Shown in pieces: positions 1-6,758 of a stretch of DNA of 12,790 nucleotides; the stretch's first letter is position 1, and each line of letters begins with the position of its first letter. Position numbers and translations under genes: made by a program. Under the pieces are notes generated by a model. That model saw only the letters and a program-made list of their open reading frames with translations, did no database searches and was not told where the DNA came from. This stretch comes from CAYWBU01 sp942491525. Lineage in GTDB: Bacteria > Desulfobacterota > Desulfomonilia > UBA1062. The DNA lies in the NCBI GenBank assembly GCA_942491525.1, contig CALOBW010000053.1, positions 1-12,790 on the forward strand, in the 5' to 3' direction.

Positions 1-1041
1 AAATGGGCTATCAGTTCCATCAGGATTCTTTGCCATAAGGGCTTCGACTAAAGGCATTAAAGCCTTTAAATCAATCCCGATAAAGAGCTCTGTTGTAAAG
101 CCGTTAATCAACTCAACAATATCTCCGGCAAGACCTCCGACAGCACCTTTATCATCAACTTCCATACCAGCCAGCATACCCAGAACCATACCAACCAGTT
201 CAACAACCTGTTCAGCTTTAACCAATTCCATTGCCAGTGATAATGATGATTCCTTCTCATTGTTCATTTGAGGAATCATGTCATTATACAGCGTAGGAAT
301 TAGACCATGAATAAGTCCTACTATCTGCACAATGGTTTCGCGCATTTTCTCTTCTTCATCAGTTCCCTCAGGGAAACCTTTGATTTTGATTCCTGTAAAT
401 GCGGGGTAGAGAATAGTTTCAGCATCCTGCAACATCAAATGCTCAAGCATCGCGTAAACATCAACATTATCAATGTTTGCAATCATAGATGCCAAATCAT
501 AGGCACCTTCATTAAGCATCTTCTCTCCAAGCCATGCCTTTGCAGTGCCAGGCTGCTCCGTAAGATTAGATGGATCTGCATCCCACAGCTTCGGATCAAG
601 TCCAAATAACTGACAACATGCATTTAGAGTTAGCTCTTCTAGCTCTTTTTCAGTAAATTCAGGCTCGCCTTCACCTCTAGCCTCAGCAGCCAGCTCCTCA
701 TAGTAGATGATCTGTTTCTCAACCATCATATCATGAGCCCGACCCATCATATCGATAACATTCTGATAATCAGCCGAAAGTTCAGGATAGGCCGGATTAT
801 ACTTACCGATCTCAGCCATCATATTCAAACGCCCCAGGGCGTCGCCGGCCACATTGAGCATATCCTGCTTAGTGGGATTGCCCAACAGCAGAGCCAGAGA
901 GCCAAAATCTTCACCCACAATCTCCTCACCACCCACGGCGGCAAAGTTCTTCGATGCATAGCGGTCAGCCTCGTCAGCTGAACAGCCGTTGATAATAATT
1001 GCTGCTAATGCCAGTGCTACCAGTAAATTAATTCTCTTCAT
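1..1041 (-). CDS. Partial lipoprotein of unknown function, paralogue of the lipoprotein at 2833-4833 (C-terminus beyond the window)
   Basis: The reading frame stays open from an ATG at 1041 down to base 1, giving 347 codons with no stop, so the 3' end lies outside the window. The start is preceded by a strong Shine-Dalgarno (GGGAGGAAAAATT-ATG). Residues 1-20 have the n- and h-regions of a signal peptide and end in IINGC, so Cys20 is the likely lipidated residue; the lipobox is slightly atypical. The mature part begins SADEADRYASKNF, almost the same as in the lipoprotein at 2833-4833. Similarity continues along the whole visible length, for example NIDNVDVY, DAETILYPAFTGIKI and FIGIDLKALMPL. 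It is mostly predicted helix, with no catalytic motif I recognise. It starts 87 bp after the FadL-type gene stop with no clear terminator between, so co-transcription is likely. Its codons end in A/T more often than those of its neighbours. Location: periplasmic face of a membrane; function unknown. Confidence 0.85.
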   Translation of the reverse strand, partial: MKRINLLVALALAAIIINGCSADEADRYASKNFAAVGGEEIVGEDFGSLALLLGNPTKQDMLNVAGDALGRLNMMAEIGKYNPAYPELSADYQNVIDMMGRAHDMMVEKQIIYYEELAAEARGEGEPEFTEKELEELTLNACCQLFGLDPKLWDADPSNLTEQPGTAKAWLGEKMLNEGAYDLASMIANIDNVDVYAMLEHLMLQDAETILYPAFTGIKIKGFPEGTDEEEKMRETIVQIVGLIHGLIPTLYNDMIPQMNNEKESSLSLAMELVKAEQVVELVGMVLGMLAGMEVDDKGAVGGLAGDIVELINGFTTELFIGIDLKALMPLVEALMAKNPDGTDSPF

Positions 1042-1128
1042 AATTTTTCCTCCCGGGCCTCACCTACTGGCACTACTCAGTGAAATGACCCAACATGAAA
1101 TAATAAACCTCGCTTATCCCTCTCTCCC

Positions 1129-2574
1129 TTAGAAGCTGATATCGACGGTGACTCCGTAAACCATGGCATCACCCTCAACCTTATAGCTCTTCTGCGGATA
1201 GCTCTGCACGCCGTTGTTGGCAAAGGGCGGTTCAGTGCCGCGCTTATAAACGGTGTAGTCCTCGCAATCCTGATACTGCATGGCAAAACCGAGTTCAATG
1301 GGCAGGCTTTCCAGGATCTTGTTCAGGAAATCAACCTGCTTATGCAGATCGGCCAGGTTGTAGCTGATGCCGAACGAATAGAGCTTCTTGTCAAAATCAA
1401 GGTAGTTGGTAGCAATCCAGGACTGATCCGGCACACAGGACTCACGCTCGCCATAGCCGGTACGGATGCTGAGCATGTCGGTGGGACGGATCTCAAAACC
1501 GATGGCCCAGTTGGTAGTGTCCTGCAACAGTTTGATACCCGGTATAAGACCGAGATGGTACTGATAACTCATAGTCTCGTCATAATCGCCCCAACGCTGC
1601 TTGTTGTAGTCCAAGGATACGGTCAACGGCACCTGCTGCCAGATGCGCTCAAAGTTCAGCGCTACGCCGTAAGACTCTTCACTGGGATTCCAGTTGGCCA
1701 GCGACTCAAGGTAGAGCGGATAGTCCAGCGGGAAGGGGAAGGCGGCATTAACAATCGGATAGATGGGCAGCGGAACCTTCATCTTGGCCTGATCGCGGTA
1801 GGATGCGCCGATGCGCAGCAGATCGTTACCAAAAGGCGTGATCATGATGCCGGCGGTGCCGGCCCACTTGGTCTGAGCCTTAAGCTCGATCTGGGCATTC
1901 AAAAAGGCCTGAGACGGCGCCGTGCCGGGCGTCAGGGCATCAACATAGACATCACCGGGAACACGGACGGTCATCTGGGCACCGGCACCCAGGTAGAGGT
2001 ACCTCTTTATGACCTCGACGCCCACACCGAGGCCCACACCAACATGCTCAATGGCATCGCCATATCTGAGCCAGTTGGGTGCTACCGGTGAGGTGTCATG
2101 AAATGTCCAGGCGGCCCGGAACCCATCCGGCAGCGTGATGGCCATGCCCATCTGAATGTTGATGGGAATATCAACGATGTTGCTGGCCAGCTGGTTAATA
2201 TCCAGATCCATACCGATGATCGGGAAATTCATGGCCAGCGAATCGCCATCAGCCTGTTTGGACGGGTTGATGCGCTCAGCGCCGCGCCAGTCGTAGCAAA
2301 TCAACGGGCCGCTGCCATCCAGATAGTTCACCTCGAAGTCAGGATTGATGTAGACCACATCGATGGTGATATTGGTACCGGTTTTCTGAGCCAAACCGGC
2401 CGGATTATAGTGCGCAGCAGAATAATCATCAGCCAAACCGGTCATTGCACCGGACATGCCCAGCGCCCGCGTACCAACACCTACCGTATCCTGGTAGCTG
2501 AAGGCCCAAGCCGGCAGGCTGCCCCCCAAAATAAACGCAAAAATCAAAAGACAACTAAAAAATCTCTTACCCAT
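1129..2574 (-). CDS. OmpP1/FadL/TodX-family outer-membrane transport protein
   Basis: A 481-aa protein, a little longer than the usual 420-450 aa of the FadL family (PF03349), whose members form outer-membrane beta-barrels that admit long-chain fatty acids and other hydrophobic molecules. The signal peptide is clear: positive start MGKRFF, hydrophobic core, cleavage after PAWA (residue 24). The mature N-terminus FSYQDTVGVGTRALGMSGA, then the DDYSAAHYNPAGLA signature (residues 49-62), is diagnostic of the family; this segment forms the N-terminal hatch. The rest alternates in beta-strand fashion and ends in VDISF, with the terminal Phe typical of proteins assembled by the Bam complex. I chose the ATG at 2574 because GAGAGGGG lies at a fair distance upstream; the in-frame TTG at 2592 overlaps that site. 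It lies between two paralogous lipoprotein genes and has its own promoter. The substrate cannot be read from sequence. Confidence 0.9.
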   Translation of the reverse strand: MGKRFFSCLLIFAFILGGSLPAWAFSYQDTVGVGTRALGMSGAMTGLADDYSAAHYNPAGLAQKTGTNITIDVVYINPDFEVNYLDGSGPLICYDWRGAERINPSKQADGDSLAMNFPIIGMDLDINQLASNIVDIPINIQMGMAITLPDGFRAAWTFHDTSPVAPNWLRYGDAIEHVGVGLGVGVEVIKRYLYLGAGAQMTVRVPGDVYVDALTPGTAPSQAFLNAQIELKAQTKWAGTAGIMITPFGNDLLRIGASYRDQAKMKVPLPIYPIVNAAFPFPLDYPLYLESLANWNPSEESYGVALNFERIWQQVPLTVSLDYNKQRWGDYDETMSYQYHLGLIPGIKLLQDTTNWAIGFEIRPTDMLSIRTGYGERESCVPDQSWIATNYLDFDKKLYSFGISYNLADLHKQVDFLNKILESLPIELGFAMQYQDCEDYTVYKRGTEPPFANNGVQSYPQKSYKVEGDAMVYGVTVDISF

Positions 2575-2610
2575 GAAACAAACCCCTCTCAAGAATTTTT
2601 ATCAAACCCA

Positions 2611-2627
2611 GGAGACTCAATGTCTCC
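2611..2627. repeat. Short inverted repeat in the leader of the FadL-type gene
   Basis: GGAGAC and GTCTCC form a perfect 6-bp inverted repeat around a 5-base loop. It lies 37-53 bp upstream of the FadL-type start and downstream of the predicted -10. It could be an operator or an mRNA hairpin in the 5' untranslated region. No regulator is identified. Confidence 0.4.
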
Positions 2628-2676
2628 AATGCTAACTAGCGTTTATATCGTCCCCTCTAAGTGACAACATTAAGAT

Positions 2677-2705
2677 CTTATACGCAGAAGTTAATACATT
2701 GTTAA
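2677..2705 (-). promoter_or_regulatory. Predicted sigma-70-type promoter of the FadL-type gene
   Basis: On the minus strand TTAACA (2705-2700) is followed by a 17-bp spacer and TATAAG (2682-2677). Each hexamer matches the housekeeping consensus at five of six positions. The start of transcription would fall near 2670, giving a leader of about 95 nt. It lies directly between the terminator of the upstream lipoprotein gene and the porin gene, so the porin can be expressed apart from the sigma-54 unit. Confidence 0.6.
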
Positions 2706-2752
2706 CATACGCAAGCGCGCCAAATCAAATACTAGCTTAACATAACACATGC

Positions 2753-2775
2753 GGCCGGCCCCATGTTGGCCAGCC
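2753..2775. repeat. GC-rich hairpin between terminator and FadL promoter
   Basis: GGCCGGCC (2753-2760) and GGCCAGCC (2768-2775) can pair over 8 bp with one G-T wobble on the minus-strand transcript, around a 7-base loop. No T-run follows on either strand, so it is not a classical terminator. It may strengthen the adjacent terminator or simply be a structured spacer. Confidence 0.35.
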
Positions 2776-2792
2776 CAATAACAATATTAATA

Positions 2793-2820
2793 AGGAGCCG
2801 GTCCAAATGAACCGGCTCCT
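2793..2820 (-). terminator. Rho-independent terminator of the 666-aa lipoprotein gene
   Basis: AGGAGCCGGT and ACCGGCTCCT form a perfect 10-bp GC-rich stem with an 8-base loop. It begins 12 bp after the lipoprotein stop codon. On the minus strand it is followed by the T-rich tract TATTAATATTGTTATT. It should separate the sigma-54-driven lipoprotein gene from the downstream porin gene. Confidence 0.75.
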
Positions 2821-2832
2821 CTTCTGCTAAAA

Positions 2833-4833
2833 CTACGGCCTGGCGCGGCTGCTCACCATCTGGAGCAGATCCAGGGTGAAGTGATACATCTCGCCGCTCG
2901 GACTAAAATCAGCATCCTTCATATCAGTCATCAGATCACCAACATCGCCCATCAGACCCTTCATGTTGTTGATGTCGTCAAACTTCTTGCCGGGCTCATC
3001 ACCTTCAAGCTCAAGGCTCTTAATGCCCCACTCAACCAGCGATCCGGGCTGACCCTTGACTCCGGTCTCTCTGAACATGGCCTGCACAAAGGGCAGCGTG
3101 ACCAAACACTTGTCAGCTTCCATACCCAGAATGTCAGACACCTTGACCGGCCAGGTCACGTCCGTGTCGATACCCAGGATCTCCCAGGCCACACACTCGG
3201 GATCGACGATCCACTCAATGGCTGCCCAGAGATTCTCAGCCGATTTGGCATCGGTCAGATCGTAGAGACCGGCGACCGGGGCGTAGAGGTCGAAAAGACC
3301 CGGATCTTCAATCTTCACTGCACCTTCCTGCTCTTCGATAGGCATGCAAGCATAAAGAGTCTTGCCCTCTTCGATCGGCCCGCTGGGAGTAGCTGTATAT
3401 ATTTTAGCGCCGCCAACGGGATAGAGAGTCTTGTGCCTTTCAATCGGGCCATCGGGAGTACAGGTATAGATCTTCCAGCCAAATGCGTTGTAGTAATAGT
3501 ACCAATCCCCAAAGGCATCGGTCTCATACCAATACCAACCACTTACAGACTCACCGGCACAATACACCTTACCATCCAGCTCGTATTTTATAAGACCCTG
3601 ACGCTTAATCAGATGATCCAGGAAGGTTCTGGCACCCATGGACTGCGGGATCTGGCCGTCAGGGTTATAGGTGGCGTGCTCAACATCCAGCAACTCACAG
3701 AGCAGAACCTTAACATTCTCCATGAATAGGCCTTCGTCGGCCAGCAGATGCGCCAGGAGCGGCTGCATAGCCTTTATGTCGAGGCCCACGAACATATCAT
3801 CCATTTCTAATTTCAAGACCAGATTAACGACCCACTCTGTAATCTTAGCAATAATCTTCTCAGCAACACCATCCCACTCCATATCTTCTTCAGAAAGGGC
3901 CATGCCTCCCAGCTTCTTCATAACAACGTTGGCAACAATCCCAAGATCCTCAACGTCAATAATATTGAGCACATTCAGAATATCAGCCAGAAGACCGGGA
4001 ACCTCATCGTTCACCAGCGGCAAAATATCATTATACATTGCGGGCATCATGCCATGCATCAAATCAATCAAGCCAAGAACGGTCTTCTTGGTCTTTGCGG
4101 CATGCTCTTCATCCTCGAAGCCATTAATTTTGATGCCGGTAAAGGCAGGATAGAGGATGGTCTCGGCATCGGCCAGCATCAAGTATTCCAGCATGCCATA
4201 GACATCAACATTATCAATGTTGCCAATAGCAGTAGCCAGGGTAAAGGCAGCAGCGTCGTTCAGCTGTTTGCCGAGTTCACTGGTTACAACAACCTTGGTG
4301 GCACCCTCGCCGGAAACCTTGCCGTCCTCAACCGGCACAACCGTCTCTACGGCCGCGATACCAAAAAGCCTCTCTATATCATAGGGATCAACTTCACCGG
4401 TTGCCTGCTCGCCAGTCGGCGCATTGGGATCGGCATCTTCACCGTTCACCACTCTATCCATCGCCTGACCAGGAACATAGTTCTCAGCATTAGCGTACAT
4501 CAGGTCGTAAACACGCCCCATCATGTCGACCACGTTCTGATAATCAGCTGAGAGATCGGGCCAGTCACTGGAGTACTTGCCAAGATCAGCCATGGTATTG
4601 AGACGGTCCAAGGATTTACCGGCCACATTCAACATTCCCTGTTTTGAGGGGTTACCGCCCAGCAGCATCTGAATGTAGACATAGTCGCCTTCACCCATAA
4701 TTCCTTCGCTGCCTACCGCCCCGAAGTTTTTGGAAGCATAGCGGTCAGCCTCATTAGCCGAACAACCGCCCAACACAAATCCAAACACCAGAAATGTAAT
4801 GGCTAGATAGTTGCTCAATCCTTTTTTATTCAT
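2833..4833 (-). CDS. Large lipoprotein of unknown function, sigma-54 promoter upstream
   Basis: A 666-aa protein I do not recognise as any named family. The signal peptide MNKKGLSNYLAITFLVFGFVLGGC has a good lipobox (LGGC, Cys24), so it is predicted to be lipid-anchored. Residues 25-370 are paralogous to the lipoprotein at 1-1041. Both share ADRYASKNF, LSADYQNV, NIDNVDVY and DAETILYPAFTGIKI. A low-complexity acidic stretch (residues ~130-165) differs between them. Residues ~430-455 are very rich in Tyr and Trp, and residues 454-494 hold two tandem copies of a 23-residue unit, KIYTxTPxGPIExxKTLY. Rare Cys residues occur around 379, 425 and 458-496. I chose the ATG at 4833 because AGGAGGGCGTT precedes it. 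An in-frame ATG at 4863 coincides with the predicted transcription start and has no ribosome site. An envelope role linked to the neighbouring FadL-type porin is inferred only from position. Confidence 0.85.
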   Translation of the reverse strand: MNKKGLSNYLAITFLVFGFVLGGCSANEADRYASKNFGAVGSEGIMGEGDYVYIQMLLGGNPSKQGMLNVAGKSLDRLNTMADLGKYSSDWPDLSADYQNVVDMMGRVYDLMYANAENYVPGQAMDRVVNGEDADPNAPTGEQATGEVDPYDIERLFGIAAVETVVPVEDGKVSGEGATKVVVTSELGKQLNDAAAFTLATAIGNIDNVDVYGMLEYLMLADAETILYPAFTGIKINGFEDEEHAAKTKKTVLGLIDLMHGMMPAMYNDILPLVNDEVPGLLADILNVLNIIDVEDLGIVANVVMKKLGGMALSEEDMEWDGVAEKIIAKITEWVVNLVLKLEMDDMFVGLDIKAMQPLLAHLLADEGLFMENVKVLLCELLDVEHATYNPDGQIPQSMGARTFLDHLIKRQGLIKYELDGKVYCAGESVSGWYWYETDAFGDWYYYYNAFGWKIYTCTPDGPIERHKTLYPVGGAKIYTATPSGPIEEGKTLYACMPIEEQEGAVKIEDPGLFDLYAPVAGLYDLTDAKSAENLWAAIEWIVDPECVAWEILGIDTDVTWPVKVSDILGMEADKCLVTLPFVQAMFRETGVKGQPGSLVEWGIKSLELEGDEPGKKFDDINNMKGLMGDVGDLMTDMKDADFSPSGEMYHFTLDLLQMVSSRARP
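3352..3474 (-). repeat. Two tandem 23-residue repeats inside the large lipoprotein
   Basis: The unit KIYTCTPDGPIERHKTLY recurs 69 nt later as KIYTATPSGPIEEGKTLY. Many codons differ synonymously (AAG ATC TAT ACC versus AAA ATA TAT ACA), so the duplication is not recent and the protein pattern has been kept. An aromatic stretch with two near-copies of DAFGDWYYY/NAFGWKIY precedes it. The segment is an insertion-like module; whether the paralogue at 1-1041 also has it cannot be seen, because that gene is cut before this point. Confidence 0.7.
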
Positions 4834-4872
4834 AACGCCCTCCTGGCTCGTAAATTGTCGCATGCCTTAAAT

Positions 4873-4888
4873 AGCAATTCACGTGCCA
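4873..4888 (-). promoter_or_regulatory. Sigma-54 (RpoN) -24/-12 promoter
   Basis: The minus strand reads TGGCACGTGAATTGCT, an exact match to the sigma-54 core TGGCACG-N4-TTGCW. The GG and GC elements have the required 12-bp phase. Counting from the -12 base at 4874, transcription would start near 4862, leaving a 29-nt leader with the ribosome site AGGAGGG before the ATG at 4833. Promoters of this class need an AAA+ enhancer-binding activator, so this gene is probably induced by a specific signal. No activator gene is in the window. Confidence 0.8.
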
Positions 4889-5040
4889 CGGGACCCACAA
4901 AGCATCAAAAGACTAACAAGCATTAATCACAATCAACAACCATCAAAGCCAACTGCTTAATTTAAAACAACATATACTAATCGCAGACACCACAGTAACT
5001 ATATTCATAAATAAAGGCAATAGACCTAATCGAGATCAGT

Positions 5041-5063
5041 CAATGGATTTTCCGTGCCCATTG
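5041..5063. promoter_or_regulatory. Inverted repeat, possible activator site for the sigma-54 promoter
   Basis: CAATGG (5041-5046) and CCATTG (5058-5063) form a perfect 6-bp dyad with centres 17 bp apart. It is about 180-200 bp upstream of the predicted sigma-54 transcription start, a normal distance for an enhancer-binding protein. Assignment is by position and symmetry only. Confidence 0.3.
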
Positions 5064-5168
5064 TAAAACTTTCGCCACTTTTGAATTGGTTCATTTTTTT
5101 GAGATGTAATAATTTTCCATCAACCCTGCTATCCGTTAATTAAATAACACCCAAAACCCGCATAAACA

Positions 5169-5182
5169 GTGGCTCTAGCCAC
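5169..5182. promoter_or_regulatory. 14-bp inverted repeat in the divergent region
   Basis: GTGGCT-CT-AGCCAC is a perfect dyad with 6-bp arms. It lies about 150 bp upstream of the prenyltransferase start and about 310 bp upstream of the sigma-54 start. It may be an operator for either direction; no known regulator is recognised. Confidence 0.3.
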
Positions 5183-5288
5183 CATACCCACACATCAATG
5201 CTGCTTTGCTGTAATTTCCAAACTTTTCCCCTTTTCATCGCCATTCACCTGAAACCACTACAATCTTTTCTCCCCAAAAGACAATATT

Positions 5289-5323
5289 TGCCTCTCAAAG
5301 GCCATTCCTATATTAGAGAGGCA
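5289..5323 (+). promoter_or_regulatory. Leader hairpin next to the ribosome site of the prenyltransferase gene
   Basis: TGCCTCTC (5289-5296) pairs perfectly with GAGAGGCA (5316-5323) around a 19-base loop. The right arm directly abuts the Shine-Dalgarno GAGG (5324-5327), 7 bases before the ATG. The loop includes TATATT, a possible -10. If transcription starts further upstream, this could limit translation; if it starts at TATATT, the dyad would be an operator. Confidence 0.35.
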
Positions 5324-5334
5324 GAGGATTTCAT

Positions 5335-6204
5335 ATGAAGAACATACTGGACAAGAGCATTACCTACTCCCGCATGATCAAGCTGTCACACACCATCTTC
5401 GCACTGCCCTTTGCCCTGGCCAGCGTCATCCTGGCCAGCCGCGAGCAGGCTATCACCCTGCCCATGCTGGGCTGGATCATCGTGGCCATGACCGCCGCCA
5501 GATCCGCCGCCATGGGTTTCAACCGCCTGGCCGACGCCAAGATCGATGCCGCCAACCCCAGAACCGCCATGCGTGAGATTCCGGCCGGCAAGATCTCAAA
5601 CACGGAAGCCGCGGCCTTCATCAGCATCTCATCCATCATATTCATCATTGCCGCCGGCATGCTCTCGAAGCTCTGCCTCTGGCTCTCGGTGCCCTGCCTG
5701 ATCCTGCTCTTCATCTACTCCCTGACCAAGCGCTTCACCTGGCTGGCCCACATCTACCTCGGCTTTGCCATCGGCATGGTGCCGGCCGCCACCTGGATCG
5801 CCATCACCGGCACCCTGACCTTCGAGATCATCCTGCTCTGCCTGACCCTGCTGACCTACATCGCCGGCTTCGACATCCTCTACGCCTGCCAGGACCAGGA
5901 GTTCGATCATGAGGAGGATCTGCACTCGATCCCGTCACGCTTCGGCGCAAAGAAGGCCTTTGCCATCTCAACGGCCCTGCACATCATGAGCGTCGGCCTG
6001 CTGCTGAGCCTCTTCTGGGCCTACGACCTGAACTGGGCCTACCTAATCTTCGTGGCCATCATCGCGGTCCTGTTCATCATCGAGCACAGACTAGTCAACC
6101 CGGACGACCTCTCCAAAATCAACATCGCTTTTTTCAACGTCAACAGCGCCATCTCAGTCATGGTATTGCTGGCAATTATGGCCGGCGTCTGGAGTCCGCT
6201 GTGA
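5335..6204 (+). CDS. mqnP: UbiA-family polyprenyltransferase, MqnP-like (menaquinone pathway)
   Basis: A 289-aa integral membrane protein that should join a polyprenyl chain to an aromatic acid in quinone synthesis. Both aspartate-rich motifs of the UbiA superfamily are present: NRLADAKID (63-71), continuing NPRTAMR, and DILYACQDQEFD (180-191), continuing LHSIPSRFG. These bind the magnesium-diphosphate of the prenyl donor. The N-terminus YSRMIKLSHTIFALPFALA is characteristic of the 4-hydroxybenzoate-polyprenyltransferase-like subgroup that includes MqnP of the futalosine route. About eight hydrophobic helices are visible. The start ATG has GAGG 7 bases upstream. The stop overlaps the next start (GTGA), so translation is probably coupled. 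Neighbours are a UbiX-type and a MenG/UbiE-type gene, which supports menaquinone rather than an unrelated prenylation. The split between UbiA (ubiquinone) and MqnP (menaquinone) is inferred; family membership is secure. Confidence 0.88.
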   Translation: MKNILDKSITYSRMIKLSHTIFALPFALASVILASREQAITLPMLGWIIVAMTAARSAAMGFNRLADAKIDAANPRTAMREIPAGKISNTEAAAFISISSIIFIIAAGMLSKLCLWLSVPCLILLFIYSLTKRFTWLAHIYLGFAIGMVPAATWIAITGTLTFEIILLCLTLLTYIAGFDILYACQDQEFDHEEDLHSIPSRFGAKKAFAISTALHIMSVGLLLSLFWAYDLNWAYLIFVAIIAVLFIIEHRLVNPDDLSKINIAFFNVNSAISVMVLLAIMAGVWSPL

Positions 6205-6758
6205 AAATCATCGTCGGCATCACCGGCGCCTCGGGCAGCCTCTACGGACTAAATCTGATCAATAAACTGGCAAAGCTTAATATTGAAACCCACGTCATCA
6301 TCAGCCCGGCCGGCGAGGCGGTCATGGACCACGAAGTTCCCGGCTGGTCCCTGTCCGAAGTTGCCATCCGCCACCAGGCAGACGACCTCTTCGCAGCAGT
6401 TGCCAGCGGATCATTTAGAACCGACGGCATGGTGGTCGCGCCCTGCTCCATGAAAACCCTAAGCAGCATCGCCAACGGCTTCAGCCAGAACCTGCTGACG
6501 CGCGCCGCCGACGTCTGCCTCAAGGAGCAGCGCCCCCTGATCCTGATGACCCGCGAGACACCCCTGAGCCTGATCCACATCCGAAACATGCAGCTGGCCT
6601 GCGAGGCCGGCGCCACCATCATGCCCGCGTCTCCGGGATTCTACCATAAACCCGCCAGCATTGATGAGATCGCCGACTTTATGGTAGAGAGGGTCCTCGA
6701 TCAGCTTAATATTGCGCACAAAAAGCGCTTTGAATGGAAAGGTAAAGATAATGGATAA
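6201..6758 (+). CDS. ubiX: UbiX/Pad1-type flavin prenyltransferase
   Basis: A 185-aa flavoprotein, the usual length of the family. It should attach a dimethylallyl group to FMN, making the prenylated flavin cofactor used by UbiD-type decarboxylases. Landmarks are the N-terminal flavin-binding loop GITGASGSLYG (6-16), VVAPCSMKTLSSIANG (78-93), NLLTRAADVCLKE (97-109), the RETPLS motif (118-123) and PGFYHKP (145-151), all family hallmarks. It starts at GTG 6201, overlapping the prenyltransferase stop by 4 nt. Its own end overlaps the methyltransferase start by 8 nt. In this setting it would serve a UbiD-like decarboxylase of menaquinone synthesis (MqnM role in the futalosine pathway); that decarboxylase is not in the window. 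Confidence 0.92.
   Translation: MKIIVGITGASGSLYGLNLINKLAKLNIETHVIISPAGEAVMDHEVPGWSLSEVAIRHQADDLFAAVASGSFRTDGMVVAPCSMKTLSSIANGFSQNLLTRAADVCLKEQRPLILMTRETPLSLIHIRNMQLACEAGATIMPASPGFYHKPASIDEIADFMVERVLDQLNIAHKKRFEWKGKDNG

Larger units (their letters stand above)
4834..5334. other. 500-bp divergent control region between the lipoprotein and ubiA-type genes
   Basis: I see no credible gene here. The region is AT-rich compared with the coding DNA. It carries the sigma-54 promoter for the minus-strand lipoprotein gene (4873-4888), two inverted repeats (5041-5063 and 5169-5182), a short direct repeat CTAATCG (4977-4983 and 5026-5032), and a leader hairpin just before the prenyltransferase gene. A convincing sigma-70 promoter for the plus-strand operon was not found; the best -10 candidate is TATATT at 5309-5314. 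Confidence 0.6.

Noticed and set aside
1068..1081. TGGCAC on the plus strand near 1069 as a second sigma-54 promoter.
   Set aside because: No TTGC element lies at the required spacing and it points away from the gene it might serve.
2575..2592. TTG start at 2592 for the FadL-type gene.
   Set aside because: It overlaps the ribosome site of the ATG at 2574 and adds residues before a normal signal peptide.
1342..2664. Plus-strand open frames of 249 and 188 codons opposite the FadL-type gene.
   Set aside because: They are antisense to a gene with a signal peptide and family signature, lack ribosome sites and have no recognisable domain.
3352..3474. CRISPR or DNA-level satellite repeat.
   Set aside because: There are only two units, in frame within a gene, and they diverge at synonymous sites.
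2881..3729. Plus-strand 282-codon open frame opposite the large lipoprotein.
   Set aside because: The minus-strand frame has promoter, ribosome site, lipobox and a paralogue; this one has none of these.
4834..4863. Ten-residue N-terminal extension of the large lipoprotein from an ATG at 4863.
   Set aside because: It coincides with the predicted sigma-54 transcription start, lacks a ribosome site, and would put MRQFTSQEGV before a complete lipoprotein signal peptide. The ATG at 4833 has AGGAGGG at the right distance.
5309..5314. TATATT as a firm -10 box for the menaquinone operon.
   Set aside because: The nearest -35-like hexamer TTGCCT is only 15 bp upstream, so the promoter is not convincing.
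6712..6750. Upstream ATG at 6712 for menG.
   Set aside because: It lies inside ubiX without a good ribosome site; the ATG at 6751 gives the standard family N-terminus.
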